A stretch of 64,000 nucleotides of DNA from Micropterix aruncella (taxonomy: Eukaryota; Arthropoda; Insecta; Lepidoptera; Micropterigidae), in the NCBI GenBank assembly GCA_944548615.1, contig OX155978.1, positions 8,610,519-8,674,518 on the forward strand, read 5' to 3'. Position numbers and translations under genes: made by a program. A model generated the notes under the pieces. That model ran no database searches. It had not been told where the DNA came from and worked only from the letters and a program-made list of their open reading frames with translations. Numbering within the stretch: position 1 is the stretch's first letter; the number at the start of each line of letters is the position of its first letter. This document shows positions 1 through 13,082 of this stretch, piece after piece.

Positions 1-708
1 ATCTAAATCTAAATATTTTTGTATGTAAATAAGCACAACGAAATATTAGCTTTGATAGAATCTAATAAAGATCACGATAGTATTTACAATTTCTAAGTAG
101 GGTTCCGTATTTTTCCGTAAGACAAGTACAAGTTAGAAATGCCGAGTTTTTTTTTCACTTTTTCGACTTTCTCATAATATTCATAATTATCAATATTTTT
201 TTTTTCAGGGTTACAACTTTATTCATTTCATTTTTGTACATTTATCCCCATTTTTATCACTGTTATAAGTAACTCGCAAAAATTGAACACCGAAATGCAG
301 CTAATGCTCATTGCCCACCTAACTAGGACTAAACAGTCCCGTATCTAGGCGGGTCAGAGTAATTAAAATAAGTAATACAACTTATGTAACAATTAGCCTA
401 ATTAACGCAAAAAAAACTTTTTATTTTTATAATCAATGAATGTACTTAATTAAGATTGAATAATATATAATAATAAATAAATAACATTATAATACAAATC
501 AAAACATTAAATTTGTACGAATTGTTTTATAAAATGAGATTTCAATATTCTATATACCAAATGTCAATGCGATCATTGCACAGTTGTTCGTTTCTGATTA
601 CTGTAGTAGTTTTAAAGTTATAGTACTTTTTGTCGAGCGCGGCGATATTGCAAGAAATTCCAATAAATTGCCGCGGTCTGCCATGAAATTATGCCGCTAC
701 TCGAAGAG
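1..708 (-). mobile_element. piggyBac-like non-autonomous element (family W), copy 1, cut by window edge
   Basis: Bases 1-200 and 517-708 match, in reverse, the family W copies at 36047-36649 and 52716-53352. The terminus reads CCGCTACTCGAAGAG and is followed by TTAA at 709-712. A TTAA target with ends beginning CCCTT is the pattern of piggyBac-related elements. No transposase is present. A LINE 3' end interrupts the element at about 201-516. The other terminus lies before the window. Confidence 0.6.
201..516 (-). mobile_element. LINE 3' end inserted in family W element
   Basis: This segment interrupts sequence that is continuous in the other family W copies. On the minus strand it carries the same 3' UTR as 56100-56545, including CTAGATAC and CCTAGTTAGG boxes, and ends in an A-rich ATGAATAAA-type tail near 217. 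It holds no coding sequence, so it is a strongly 5'-truncated insertion of a Jockey/CR1-group LINE. Confidence 0.6.
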
Positions 709-712
709 TTAA

Positions 713-1069
713 TCTCCACAGCCCACTTGCCAAAGCAATATGACCGATTGTCCTATTGAATGGGAATGGTCGATCTCGAAGGAGCGGCTCACACTCATAC
801 ATTTGTCAGTGTCGTAAAAATACAATGGAATGATATCTTTTGTTTCAGGTGAGTACAAACGTAAATAATATCCAGTTGGACGTGATATGCATTGTTCCCT
901 CAGCTGCCACCGAAACGCGGTTCCTTCGCGCACACCTCGGTAAGGTAAATAAAACATACTTCATAAGTCCGTGGCGTTATGGCAAAAGTTGATATGTCCG
1001 TTTCGTATTACTTTACAGGAAACGATATATCCCATTTGATGAGCTACAAAATAATAGATAGAAATAAAC
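713..1069. other. Unassigned spacer
   Basis: No homology to the other repeats of the window is seen. The longest open frame is antisense-like and of poor composition. No gene or signal is supported here. Confidence 0.4.
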
Positions 1070-1372
1070 GGGACTTGTCAAGCATCGCGTCTCGGGCCGG
1101 GAGGTTATCGTAAACCGCAGGAAACATGTTTATTTTATTTTATTATTATTTACCAAAAATGCCTAATTTTGTAGTTTATACCAGGGAATCGAGTCATTCA
1201 TCAATCAATTACCTCTGATTAACCTGACTCTGGTATAAAAATACAAAATTAGGCATTTTAAAAATATTTAAAAAAAATGCATATTTCCTGCGGTTTACGA
1301 TCTCCTCCCCGCCCGCGACGCGATGCTTGACAAGCATGCTTGATCGTCTATAGAGCCCCTTACACCTAACTT
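1070..1372. mobile_element. Foldback element (family P), copy 1
   Basis: The two halves are imperfect inverted repeats about 100 bp long. One arm runs CTTGTCAAGCATCGCGTC, then a TTACCAAAAATGCC box and TAGTTTATACCAGGGAATC; the other arm is its reverse complement, ending GATCGTCTATAGAGCCCC. Such long arms around a short loop are typical of foldback-type non-autonomous DNA elements. The left end is shorter than in copy 2. Confidence 0.6.
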
Positions 1373-1404
1373 TACTATGAAGTGTTTATATGGATCTGTG
1401 CATG

Positions 1405-1737
1405 TAACATGTGTGTAAGGGGCTATCTAGGACGATCAAAATGCTTGTCAAGCATCGCGTCGCGGGCTGGGAAGGGATCGTAAGCCGCAGGAAATATGTT
1501 TTTTTTTTTTATATTTACCAAAAATGCAAAATTTAGTAGTTTATACCAGGGAATCACGTCATTCATCAATCCATTTCGTCTAATATACTTGACTCCCTGT
1601 TATACAACTACAAAATTAGGCATTTTTGGTAAATATTAAAAAATATATTTGGCCATATCCTGCGGTTTACGATCCCCTCCCAGCCCGCGACGCGATGCTT
1701 GACAAGCATGCTTGATCGTTTAGAGAGCCCCTTACAG
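1405..1737. mobile_element. Foldback element (family P), copy 2
   Basis: It starts GTGTAAGGGGCTATCTAGG and ends with the inverted counterpart GAGAGCCCCTTACAG. Inside are the same GATCAA, GCTTGTCAAGCATCGCGTC and TACCAAAAATGC blocks as copy 1, in both orientations. Only about 30 bp separate it from copy 1. It has no coding capacity. Confidence 0.65.
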
Positions 1738-2368
1738 CCTTAGACCAGCCTTTTGATTCTGTTGATTCTGGAAAGTCTTGCCGGGAAAGTCTCATTAATA
1801 CTAATTGTAATAATATCTTAATTATTAGCTTAATTAAGCAAGTAGTAATATTATTTATAAAGCTAGTCAACATAAGTAAAATTTAAACAAACATTCGATA
1901 CTAGTTACCTATTGACAAGGCACTAGCCTCGGTAGGAACTCAACTGCTATACATAGGTGTTATTTCTGTAAATAAAGATTTTTTAAAAAGGTATTGCAAA
2001 AGAATTTGTCGCTAGCGGTCCGCCCCATCCACCGAGAAATTGATACATGAAGCTTGTTTGCTGAGAATGACTGCGTTTGCGAGAAAATACACTGAAAACA
2101 AGCGGCGGGGAGTCCCCCGGAATAGATGCGAGAATTTGATCTCAGGGTTGCCAACCTTATGATAAGATTTATGGAAATTTGAGATTTTGTTTTTAATTCA
2201 CAATATTGTCCATTATTTTCAATGGGGGCTTGGGCCCTTTATAACCACGGGGACCTGGGCTGCAGCCCAAAAAGCCCTTATATAGATCCGCCCCTGATCT
2301 ACACGATGCGTTTCATAGTACATTCCTAGCTGCCAAAGCGTAGTATGGCATTGCACAATCTAATACTT
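1738..2368. other. Unassigned, with a possible hAT-type terminus near 2285-2297
   Basis: TATAGATCCGCCCCTG at about 2283-2298 resembles, in reverse, the CAGGGGCGGATCTA ends of some hAT elements. No clear partner terminus or 8-bp duplication was found. Nothing else is recognised. Confidence 0.25.
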
Positions 2369-2401
2369 TATACCTAGTCTTGCCAAAAATATTGATACCA
2401 G

Positions 2402-3277
2402 ACTTTTTAACTACCAAAATAAAACTACTGGTTGGATTTTGGACAGTAACTCAACTCAAGGCTATTTTTGGACAGTAACTCAAATTTAGGAATAATTCAG
2501 AACCGGCGACCAACGAGACAAGTTTTAGAAAATAGCTCAATAATACCCAGAAGGAAAACATCATTTGGACAAAGACATTACTCTTTCATTGCGCCGAGAT
2601 TTTACAATCTGATCAATATGGAAATAAAAATGAACTTGACATTTAGGGAATTCAAAAATAAATTAAAGAAATGGTTATCGAATCATGACAGACTAACCAT
2701 ACATCAAATGTTAGAAATAATAGTATAATAAAACTTAGGTGCACATATTATTAACATATTTTTAAACATATATGTTAAGTATATTTTAACATTGAACTAA
2801 CTACCAAAAATTATTTTACTTTGACAATGAAGTATACTTTTTAGACTAGGTAATTTTATATTAATAAATAATAATGACCGTTTCTTCCTTTTCTCACATA
2901 TAACTTTATTTATTTTATTTAATCGAATTTTATATGATATTTATTGCCGATTAAATAATGGAATTGCATTTTATTTATTATATTATCTTTTAACATTTTT
3001 TTATTATTATTATTTTTTTATTTTATTCTGAAGACCACATTTTAGGGCAATTTAGTGTCATTAGCTTTTTACTAAAACTTGTATATTTGTAAGCAACCAA
3101 GCAATCAAGCAAACTTGATTGTAATATTGGAGTCCTGTCCACCCTAGAACGGGCTAGTCCCAGTTGGGTGACAGAAACAAATAAGCAAAAGGTTAAGGTT
3201 TTGCCATTCGGTTCCTGTTATTTTTATAAGCTAATCAATGTTTCATAGTAATTAATTCTTAAATAAATAAATAAATT
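2402..3277 (+). mobile_element. LINE 3' end (Jockey/CR1 group) inside the mariner
   Basis: It contains the C-terminal RT-ORF end at 2459-2728 and a ~550-bp 3' UTR with CTAGAACGGGCTAGTCCC and CAGTTGGGTGACAG. It ends in (TAAA)n at about 3262-3277. A close relative in the opposite orientation is at 41577-42590 and a 3'-terminal fragment at 61806-61943. It is 5' truncated, as expected of target-primed insertion. The first bases carry a short partial duplication of GGACAGTAACTCAA. Confidence 0.75.
2459..2728 (+). pseudogene. C-terminal end of LINE ORF2
   Basis: The frame encodes about 88 residues after truncation. It contains KTSFGQRHYSFIAPRFYNLI, followed by a basic FKNKLKKWLSNH segment and a natural stop. 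This FGQR...APR.YN block is the C-terminal signature of several LINEs in this window (19.6, 20.9 and 42.2 kb). All catalytic motifs are missing. The same residues are found, with few changes, in the copy at 42178-42573. Confidence 0.7.
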
Positions 3278-3333
3278 TGAATATTTTTATATAGTTTATT
3301 GTCACAAAAGTAAACTACAAAATACAAAATAAA

Positions 3334-4531
3334 TTACTCGAAATGACCGCTATTTACTCTTAACACAGCACCGAGGTCTATAAGGGCACTCATCGACTGC
3401 AATACGGACGATATTCATGGGAAAATCATCCACAGCTGCTACCAACGCCTGCTTCAATGACTCTAGTTATGGTGGCGCCTTCTACAGACTATGTACTTTA
3501 AAACTGACCACAATTTATAGTCGAGCGCTTTTAGGTCTGGGCTGGCTGACGGCTAATAATCAATATTAATAAACTTACGTTAATGATTTTTAAGCCATTG
3601 TTGAGTTGTTTTGGCCTTAGAATCTAGTTGACATATCAATGGTTTGTTTTTGAACATGGTTTTGTTGGAGCCCTGTCGGTCCAACATACCCACAACAAAA
3701 AAGTAATTTCCACAGAATGGAAACCGCAAACTCGCTCAAATCTACACGAGCCAGTGCAGTTAATTTCCAACTAAATTCGGCAATTTATGCACAGTCAAGC
3801 GATGACTCATGTAATTTCTTCTGATCGATGCACATGTCGCACCCCACTCATAGCTATTACATCACCGCTCACGGTATAAAACGTAGTACATTTCAATCAA
3901 TCGATATCATTCCCTTGGCAGATAGTTACCGCGCTCTACGCATCATTCCCTTGGTGGACAAGTACACGGCTATATATCATTTCCTTGGCGGATAGTTACC
4001 GCGACTACGCTTCATTATCAAGCAGTACCTGCATTACCCGCGATACCGATCGTCAAGCCTCGCTCCTCGACTACACACTTCGGACACACTACTACGGCTT
4101 CACCTCGCGCCCACACTAATACACTACGGCGAAATAACAATCAAGGCGTTAAGAACTGGCGACTCACTTCAACCTTCTGATTAAATACTGAGAGAAAACT
4201 TCACGATGAGATCCACCCTTCGCTCACAATCAATTGGAGTCTAGTGAAGGGTGGCACCTATCACAGTTTTATTTGACGGCTCCACTGCACTTCTTTAAAT
4301 GCCTCGTTAATAGATTTTGGTCGCTGTTGTGACACCCTTTTCACAAAAATGTAAGGAAGTGACGCCGTTATAGGATACTCCCAGCCAAACTATCGCTGAG
4401 GCGGGATAATGACATCGTACAATCCTTGGCACCAGTTTACTAGCTTCCTTAGAGGACCTTGCATACACTCTATCATTCTGTTTATTAAAAGCTGTCTCCA
4501 AGGTAAAGATTTTCCCGTCAGTAAAAAGACT
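3334..4531 (-). pseudogene. Mariner transposase, middle and C-terminal parts, split by an LTR
   Basis: On the minus strand 4531-4266 reads SLFTDGKIFTLE, including the first catalytic Asp, then FNKQNDRVYARSS and WLGVSYNGVTSLHFCEKGV. After the LTR, 3662-3334 continues with KAKTTQQWL and the third-Asp block SPDLKALDYKLW, ending GHFE and stop. These blocks match mariner DD34D transposases. The second Asp region is shortened beside the LTR. Several stops and frame changes make it non-functional. Confidence 0.8.
3663..4265 (+). mobile_element. Solo LTR 1 (603 bp)
   Basis: It begins TGTTGGAGCC and ends ATCACA, with 4-bp duplications GTTT at 3659-3662 and 4266-4269. It shares its body and its 3' GGAGTCTAGTGAAGGGTGG block with the LTRs at 7272-7807 and 32193-32748. 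A TATAAAA box near 3875 fits a U3 promoter. No internal retrotransposon genes flank it, so it is a solo LTR, probably left by LTR-LTR recombination. Superfamily (Gypsy or BEL) is not resolved. Confidence 0.75.
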
Positions 4532-4923
4532 TTTAAGCTATTGCATAGCTTTTATCGCGGGCCTAGGCCAGCGCGGCGACCGAATGAAGAAATTTCTTAA
4601 CGAAAATTAATTATTTTAAACTGATAATTACGTGTAAACGAGAACTGCTTACGATCCGAAAAAAATATATGTTACACAAGAACATTGTCCTAATATTCTT
4701 AGCTTTCAATATTTTAGATTTTGTTTATATTACATAGTGTAATTAATTTGTGAAATTAGGTCTAACCGACCACAAAAACGACTACTACGCAAATACTATC
4801 TGGCGTATTATTATGAAACCTGCACCATTTTAAAGATAATTTAATTATCTATCTTTTTATCTACGAATTTTTTCGAATAGTCCTAGAATAGTGTCCGTTT
4901 TTTTTGCTTTATCGAATAAAATT

Positions 4924-5005
4924 CGTGCGCGGCGCTCTATCGGAAGACGTTTAAATTATTCCGAATCGATTCGGAATAATTTCAACGTTTTCCGATAGAG
5001 CGCAG
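4924..5005. repeat. Internal palindrome of family M element
   Basis: The arms CGCTCTATCGGAAGACGTTT and AACGTTTTCCGATAGAGCG are inverted copies that meet at ATTCCGAATCGATTCGGAAT. The same hairpin is present in all four family M copies with different loops. Confidence 0.8.
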
Positions 5006-5041
5006 TTATCTGATATCAGAAAAAAAATTCTTCATACTGCA

Positions 5042-6827
5042 TAAATAAAATAAATAAATAATTATAATTTATTTATCTATTTATAACGTACAAGAACAAA
5101 AAAATACAAGGACATGCATACTGTTGTACATGAGGAATAATTAAGAACAAACATTATAATAGCGAAAAACATAGCTCTATGGATATAAATATGCTAGCAT
5201 ATCCGAATGAGGCGAAATCGCACAACCAACTAGACCTAGAAGGTCTGTCTCTGGCTGTGCTGTGTTATACCAACTGTATTTTTGTAACTCGCGAACTGAC
5301 GAAGGTGATCAATTTTAAATATTTCTAAATCTAACAAATGTGTTGTTTACACAAATTAAAGTAAAATTTAAAGTAGAAAAAAATAAATATATATGTATGC
5401 AATTAAGGGCTAAAAATAAAGTAAACTTTACATTATATACAATAAATTTAAGTGGAAAATAAGTAATAATATATACAAATATATGAATAAACACTACATT
5501 CTAGTATATATGTTTAAGAAAATGATATGTAATATTGCACAATTTTACAAATACATATTTTTTTAAATATTCACCCTACAGTATTAATAAGGTCTTTAGT
5601 TTTTGAACGCCCAATATCTAGAAGCCAGTTTTTTACTTTACCTTTAAAAGTTACATAATTTTTCACGTTTTTCGTGGTTTCACATAGTGAGTTATAAACT
5701 TTCGGGGCGATAAAAAAACATTGTCTTCGGGCAAATGTGCTTTTAACCTTTGGAATTGTGAAAAATTCCTTACCAGCATTTCTCGTTAAGTACAATTGTT
5801 GACTTCTTGCTCTGTACTCTTTAGTTTTGTGAAAGCTTACAAGGCACTGCTTAATAAATAGCTGGCAGATATCCAAAACCTTAAACTCCGCAAAGAGCTG
5901 GTTTGAACTGTACCGAGGAGGCTTTTTGTTTATGACTCTTATTAGTAACTTTTGTGCTTTTAATAGTCGGTCCATTGTTGTTTTTGTACATGAGCCCCAC
6001 GCTATAATTCCATGCACCCATATACTTTGACCAAGAGCCATATACACCATTCGCAGTGTTTCTTTACTCAGTACATTCCTAAGTTCGCGGAACACGTACA
6101 GTAATTTCCTTGTTCGCGCCGTAAGCGATTTTATTTGGAATTCCCAATTTAGTTTGGAATCTATTTCTATGCCTAAATATCTAATTTTTTTTTCAATGTT
6201 TATATGCTCACATTTGCAATTATTCTGGGTTGAAGATACACTGCAGTTAAATTGGTGAATTTTTAAGGGTAATACGTTGGAGGTTAGGTTGGGTCTGAGT
6301 GAAAATGCTAGGTACTTCGTCTTCGAGATATTGAGTGTCAATATATGTCGATCAAGCCTTGTTTTAATACTGTTCAGGGAGCATTGCGCGTCTGTAAACG
6401 CTTCATCCCAAGTATCTGCCTCAGTTATGACAGCGGTGTCATCTGCAAATGAGATTATGGCTCCTTTACCTTCAAGTGTCATATCACATAAATCGTTGAC
6501 ATACATCAGAAAGAGTAAAGGACCCAATACGCTGCCCTGCGGCACCCCATATAAAACATTATGTTTATTACTTTCCTGATCCCCTATCGCAGTGATCTGT
6601 GACCTGTTTGTAAGAAAACTTTCGAGCCACTCATTAGCTTTACCAGAAATACCAAAAAGGTGAAGCTTTCTTGTTAGGATTGTGTGAGAGACTGTATCAA
6701 AGGCTTTTGACAGGTCGAGGAAAATACCAAGTACTTTTTTCTTTTCGTCAAGTTTTTTGGCAATAAGTTCTGTAACCGAACTTATGGCCTCGTTTGCTCC
6801 CCGACCTTGTCTAAAGCCATATTGATT
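5042..6827 (-). mobile_element. LINE, Jockey/CR1 group, 5' truncated, inside family M element
   Basis: The element runs from the RT fingers/palm (5' end near 6827) to an A-rich 3' end near 5042. A ~500-bp AT-rich 3' UTR follows the coding stop. It interrupts the family M sequence between GCATAA- and AAGTTGTTAAAA-type blocks that are continuous in the other copies, so it inserted after that element did. Confidence 0.8.
5571..6827 (-). CDS. LINE ORF2 C-terminal part: reverse transcriptase, open over 419 codons
   Basis: The frame is open from the truncation point to its natural stop with no break. Visible RT motifs are GIFLDLSKAFDTV (first palm Asp), YGVPQGSVLGPLLFLMYVND, and FADDTAV with the catalytic DD pair, then LNISKTKYLAF and YLGIEIDSKLNW. 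The C-terminal part ends with RRQCFFIAPKVYN. The endonuclease and the beginning of RT are lost, so no start codon is native. It is the least damaged RT in the window and may be a young insertion. It cannot be functional alone because of the truncation. Confidence 0.8.
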   Translation of the reverse strand, partial: NQYGFRQGRGANEAISSVTELIAKKLDEKKKVLGIFLDLSKAFDTVSHTILTRKLHLFGISGKANEWLESFLTNRSQITAIGDQESNKHNVLYGVPQGSVLGPLLFLMYVNDLCDMTLEGKGAIISFADDTAVITEADTWDEAFTDAQCSLNSIKTRLDRHILTLNISKTKYLAFSLRPNLTSNVLPLKIHQFNCSVSSTQNNCKCEHINIEKKIRYLGIEIDSKLNWEFQIKSLTARTRKLLYVFRELRNVLSKETLRMVYMALGQSIWVHGIIAWGSCTKTTMDRLLKAQKLLIRVINKKPPRYSSNQLFAEFKVLDICQLFIKQCLVSFHKTKEYRARSQQLYLTRNAGKEFFTIPKVKSTFARRQCFFIAPKVYNSLCETTKNVKNYVTFKGKVKNWLLDIGRSKTKDLINTVG

Positions 6828-6889
6828 AAGTTGTTAAAAAATGCTATGCAATAGCTTTACCGCGGCAGTCCCCGAGTGCCACACGTATT

Positions 6890-7871
6890 TTTTTTTATAA
6901 TCCTCCTTACCAGGGACAACAGAAGTCTTGAGTTTTTTAAATATTTTTTTTTTAATTCAATGGTAAGGCACTGTCGTGTTTAAGGTTTAAAATCCCTCAG
7001 TCTCAAGTCTTGTTTAATGATGCAGCTCATGGTTCTCGACGCAATATCCATTTCACGAGTCATGATTTTTGTTTACGGACAGGATTTCGATTGATTTGCG
7101 ACTTCACATAATTGATGACCTTTGGTGTAGGAACCATGCAAGGCCGGCCAGATCTTTTACGGTTATTTACACTTCCCTTATCAGCAAACAACTTAATAGT
7201 ACGACACATAAAAACACGTGGCATTTTCAACGGTTTTAATAAATCAAAATTTCGAGCTTTTTCTATTCCACTGTGAGAATGGCCACCCTTCACTAGACTC
7301 CAATTGCTTGTGAGCGAAGGGTGGTTCTCAGCATGAAGGTTACTCCGTTAATGAGAGTCGCAGATATCCGTGTAGAAGAGTTTATTCAGAAGATTGAAGA
7401 GAAGTGACGCCTTGAGTTGCTTTCGCCGTTGTGTTGTAGTGTGGGCGCGAGGTGAAGCCGTGGCGGTGCGTGTGTAGTCGAGGAGCGAAGTGTGTAGTCG
7501 AGATATCTGTCCACTGAGGGGACGATGTGTAGAGCGCGGTAACTGTCTGCCGAAGTAATGATGTAGAGGGGCAACTGTCTGCCAAAGGAATGATGATCAT
7601 CGAATGCAATGTACTGCGTTTTATAGGGTGATCGGTGATGCAATAGCTACGAGTGGGGCGACGCATGTGTCGCTTGCCTGGGCAATATTTGCCAAATTTA
7701 GCTGGCAATTAACTGCAGCTGCTCGTGTAAGTTTGAGCGAGTCTGCAGTTTTCTGTTCTGTGAAATTAACTTTTTGTTGTGGGTATGTAGGGCCGTAGGC
7801 TCCTACACCACGCTTATGAAGAGCAACAACAGCGATACGGTTCTCTTAAGTTATACTGAAATGGTTTTGCA
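6890..7871 (-). pseudogene. Mariner transposase N-terminal part, split by an LTR
   Basis: Reading down the minus strand, 7871-7812 gives ENRIAVVALHKRG, the frame is cut by an LTR, and 7271-7060 resumes with the helix-turn-helix region (KARNFDLLKPLKMPRVFMC) and the linker RKRSGRPCMVPTPK. A basic RNPVRKQK stretch follows, then MTREMDIASRTMS in another frame. These are N-terminal mariner blocks. Frame changes and stops disable it. The family M insertion ends the segment near 6890. Confidence 0.75.
7272..7807 (-). mobile_element. Solo LTR 2 (536 bp)
   Basis: On the minus strand it begins TGTAGGAGCCTACGG and ends CATTCTCACA, flanked by 4-bp duplications CCAC at 7268-7271 and 7808-7811. It is the inverted relative of LTR 1, sharing the GGAGTCTAGTG terminal block and the TGTGGGTATG-type start region. 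Both LTRs landed in the same mariner in opposite orientation, so they form a 0.5-kb diverged inverted pair. Confidence 0.75.
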
Positions 7872-7991
7872 CGTTTGTAGCGCACATATCAACTGTCAAA
7901 ACTGCCAACATAACATTTGGCTGCGTACAAGTTATGAGCCGTAAAAGCTGCGTTTACACTTGTATCAATATTTATGGCACGACTAGGTATA

Positions 7992-8830
7992 ATCAATAGT
8001 ACCACCCTAGAACATTGCTATTTTTAGAATTATAAGCTACTCAATGAAGAAGAACGGTAGAAATTGGGGCAGTCGTTGCGAACAGCTATAAAGAAAAGGC
8101 TGAGACGTCCGAGGCGACATCTTGCGCGTTCAAACTGCCGAATAAATTAAGAGGGGGAGCCCAGAGGCAACGCAATAAGACCATCCGACTTAGAAGAATT
8201 GCTTAATTCGTGTCCTCTCCCTCTCTCATTAATGTTTTATCTGTCTCCCTCTTGTTTTTGCTCCGCGCGGATAACTTAGATAGAAAGTGTATTAGTATTG
8301 GTAGCTTGGCATGATGGTAGCTCGTGGCCTTAAAAATATGTGTGGGGACACATGATGATGATGGTGAAATACGTAATCGCATCGAGTTCCCCTGCACCTC
8401 TCTCTTCCCGCGCGGGATTCAGTCCGCTGCACACGTAGACACAGTAGTAGCGCAGCGCCCCCGGTCACGAACGCATAACCGACGCTAATATACTCGCACG
8501 CGCTGCATTGTCGCGCAACCAAATTCACCAATAAAGTGATAATATTGGCAATGTATGGTTTCAATCACACCGCAATATGGAGTCAGAATCAAATCAGTGA
8601 GAACGTGAGGATATGGGTGTCACGTCTCTCACCACACCACGCCAGGTAGCATCACCGCACGTGGCATCATCACTCAAAGTGACCAAACCACCCAAACTGG
8701 TAACCCCGACGTGATGGCATGACCAGTATATACGATTTAAAGTGTCTCCCTAAGCTTTTACAAAATCGACTAAACAGCCCAGATAGTCTAGGAACTGATC
8801 AATCCAAGTCAGCAGTGCTGCAGAAGCCGC
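7992..8830. other. Unassigned; possible LTR-retroelement relic near 8480-8720
   Basis: CAATAAAGTG near 8530 and the ACTGGTAACCCCGACGTGA block near 8697 resemble the R/U5 and leader region of an LTR retrotransposon. No pol genes follow. The rest of the interval shows no recognisable gene or repeat. Confidence 0.25.
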
Positions 8831-8945
8831 TGCCTAACTTAATAAACTCTTTATTTGCACTTAATAAGTATACAAAAAAGGCGAGCTTATTGCCACATGG
8901 CAATGTCTTACAGCTAACCTAAACATAGTGGTACATGCGCGCATT
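8831..8945 (-). repeat. Possible LINE 3' end
   Basis: On the minus strand TGGCAATAAGCTCGCC is followed by TGCAAATAAAGAGTTTATT, which looks like a LINE 3' UTR with an AATAAA signal. No coding sequence is attached. The assignment is by resemblance only. Confidence 0.3.
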
Positions 8946-9066
8946 GTGAAAATAAAGATTATTACATAACATACAGACAAGTGGAAGAATTTAAGACTAA
9001 TAATGCCCGAGGAAATTGGGAGAGGAACAGGAGAGAAAGGGAAGAACTGGTTAGTTCTTAGAAAGG

Positions 9067-10435
<1,369 letters not shown>

Positions 10436-10439
<4 letters not shown>

Positions 10440-11533
10440 AACCCATATTATGGTATAGATTTATTGACGACATAGTAATGATTTGGCCACACGGACAAAC
10501 TACTCTAACAACCTTTCTTGACGACCTAAATCATTTTGGCCCTTTGAATTTCACTCATACCATTTCTAAATCACAAATTACTTTCTTAGATGTTGATTTA
10601 ACAATTTCCGAAGGTAAAATTAAAACCGCGATTCATATAAAACCTACAAATAAAGAACAGTATTTACACTTTGATAGCTGTCATCCATTTCACACCAAGA
10701 GATCCATTCCCTATTCAATGTCCATTCGCGGACACCGTTTAGTTAACAACAAAGAAAATTTAGATAAATATCTCAATAATCTAAAGCAATCTCTTCTTGA
10801 AAGAAAATACCCTGCTCCTCTATTGGATAAACATATTCTAAACTCTGAAGTAAAATATATACCAAAACCTAAAATTTCTTCAAATAAAAATAATAATAAT
10901 AATAAAATCTTTCTTAGCACCACTTATTTTCCTGGTGCTGAGAAACTGCGAGATATATTATCTGATTTATTCCCCATCATTTCTAATGATGCATCCACTA
11001 AGGATCTCTTAGATTCACCGCCAATTTTATCTTTCCGCAGACCACCTAATATTAGATCAATATTAAACAAAACAAAAAATAATCAAAATTTCTCTATTGG
11101 TAATAATACTTTTGGCCTTCAACCTTGTGGTCGTCCACGTTGTAAAACTTGTCCTCTGTTAGATCTAAGTCCTTTTTTTACCAGTCCAAATACTACTAAT
11201 AGTTACAGGGTTCCCTTTCATTGCAGTTGTATTTCAAAAAATATAGTATATCAACTTCTGTGCAGGACTTGTGATGCCTTTTATATCGGTGAAACAACAA
11301 CACCACTTAATATTAGACTAAATAATCATAGGGCTAGTGTAGGAAATGAAAGCCAACTCCCAATATCTTTGCATGCCAGGGCGCATAATTTATCTTTTGA
11401 TCAATGTTTTAAAGTTAAAATAATAAAATGCCTTGGTGATAACGCAAAAGAAAGGGACGTCAAATCTTGGGAATTGGCTTATATTTATATTTTAGGCGCT
11501 TGCAAAGGTTCCGGTCTCAATAGGCAAAATTAA
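10436..11533 (+). pseudogene. PLE reverse transcriptase C-terminal part plus GIY-YIG endonuclease
   Basis: The frame opens with PILWYRFIDDIVMIW, the RT active site with its DD pair, and continues through QITFLDVDLTI and HFDSCHPFHTKRSIPYS. A Cys cluster CGRPRCKTC follows at about residue 225 of this frame, then the GIY-YIG domain (NIVYQLLC, FYIGETTTPLNIRLNNHR). It ends naturally at 11531. The frame is otherwise unbroken over about 365 codons, so the single frameshift is the main visible damage apart from 5' truncation. Confidence 0.85.
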
Positions 11534-12032
11534 TAAGGTTTATCATATTATCATAATCATCAAATGCTTATTATTTTAATTTATAATCATTCATTTTAAA
11601 ATAGCGTTTTGCACGGTTGGTTATGGTACCTTAACTAAATCGTGTAAAATATTATTAATCCATTTCTTTTTGTTCGATTCCTTGAATTTAAATTTTCAAC
11701 GAATTGTTCGATTTCAGAAATGTCACATAATATCTTGACGACGGCTGAGCCGAAATATTGATATACATTTTATAAAAATCATTAATATTTAAGAAACACT
11801 AATCGCCTATTATTTTCCAGCATTCATTCTCGTCTTTCGCATTGTTGTGTTGCCGCTGTAGGATAAAGTAGAAAGGTTCGAATACCACAGTAGGAAACCG
11901 CAAATACTGAAAGAAGAGAAAACGAAAAAGGCGTGGAGTCGCTCCTGGTCGCCACAGACCAGATAAGTGCCCTTTCATTATTTTATCATTTCATTTATTT
12001 AGTAATAAACATAATTTCAATTTGAAAAAATA

Positions 12033-12224
<192 letters not shown>

Positions 12225-12261
12225 ATATTTGATTGGTTTTTTGTAAAATCTTTCTTTTAAG

Positions 12262-13050
<789 letters not shown>

Positions 13051-13082
13051 CGGAAATCAGTTGTATGTCCACAAGAATATTG

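Larger units (their letters stand above)
4532..6889 (+). mobile_element. Non-autonomous inverted-repeat element (family M), copy 1, with a LINE inside
   Basis: The ends carry AAGCTATTGCATAGC in inverted orientation, and an outer GCAGTCCCCGAGTGCCAC block at the right end. Inside, 4924-5005 is a long palindrome of the GCTCTATCGGAAGACG type. Further copies are at 40724-41576, 50272-50861 and 57122-57714. Without the LINE (5042-6827) the element is about 570-590 bp. It splits the mariner transposase frame. It has no coding sequence. Confidence 0.75.
2371..7989 (-). mobile_element. DD34D mariner transposon, split by nested insertions
   Basis: Terminal inverted repeats TACCTAGTCTTGCC (from 2371) and its counterpart ending at 7989 extend into a shared AAATATTGATAC block. 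TA duplications lie at 2369-2370 and 7990-7991. Mariner transposase pieces lie between them in the right order on the minus strand. Removing the LINE (about 2402-3277), LTR (3663-4265), inverted-repeat element with its LINE (about 4532-6889) and second LTR (7272-7807) leaves roughly 1.2-1.3 kb, the usual mariner length. This agreement is strong evidence for one original element. Confidence 0.85.

Noticed and set aside
11700..11770. Hammerhead-like core TTGACGA...GCCGAAA in the PLE 3' region
   Set aside because: PLEs can carry hammerhead motifs, but the conserved CTGANGA core is not matched and the stems cannot be shown by eye. A covariance-model search would decide it.
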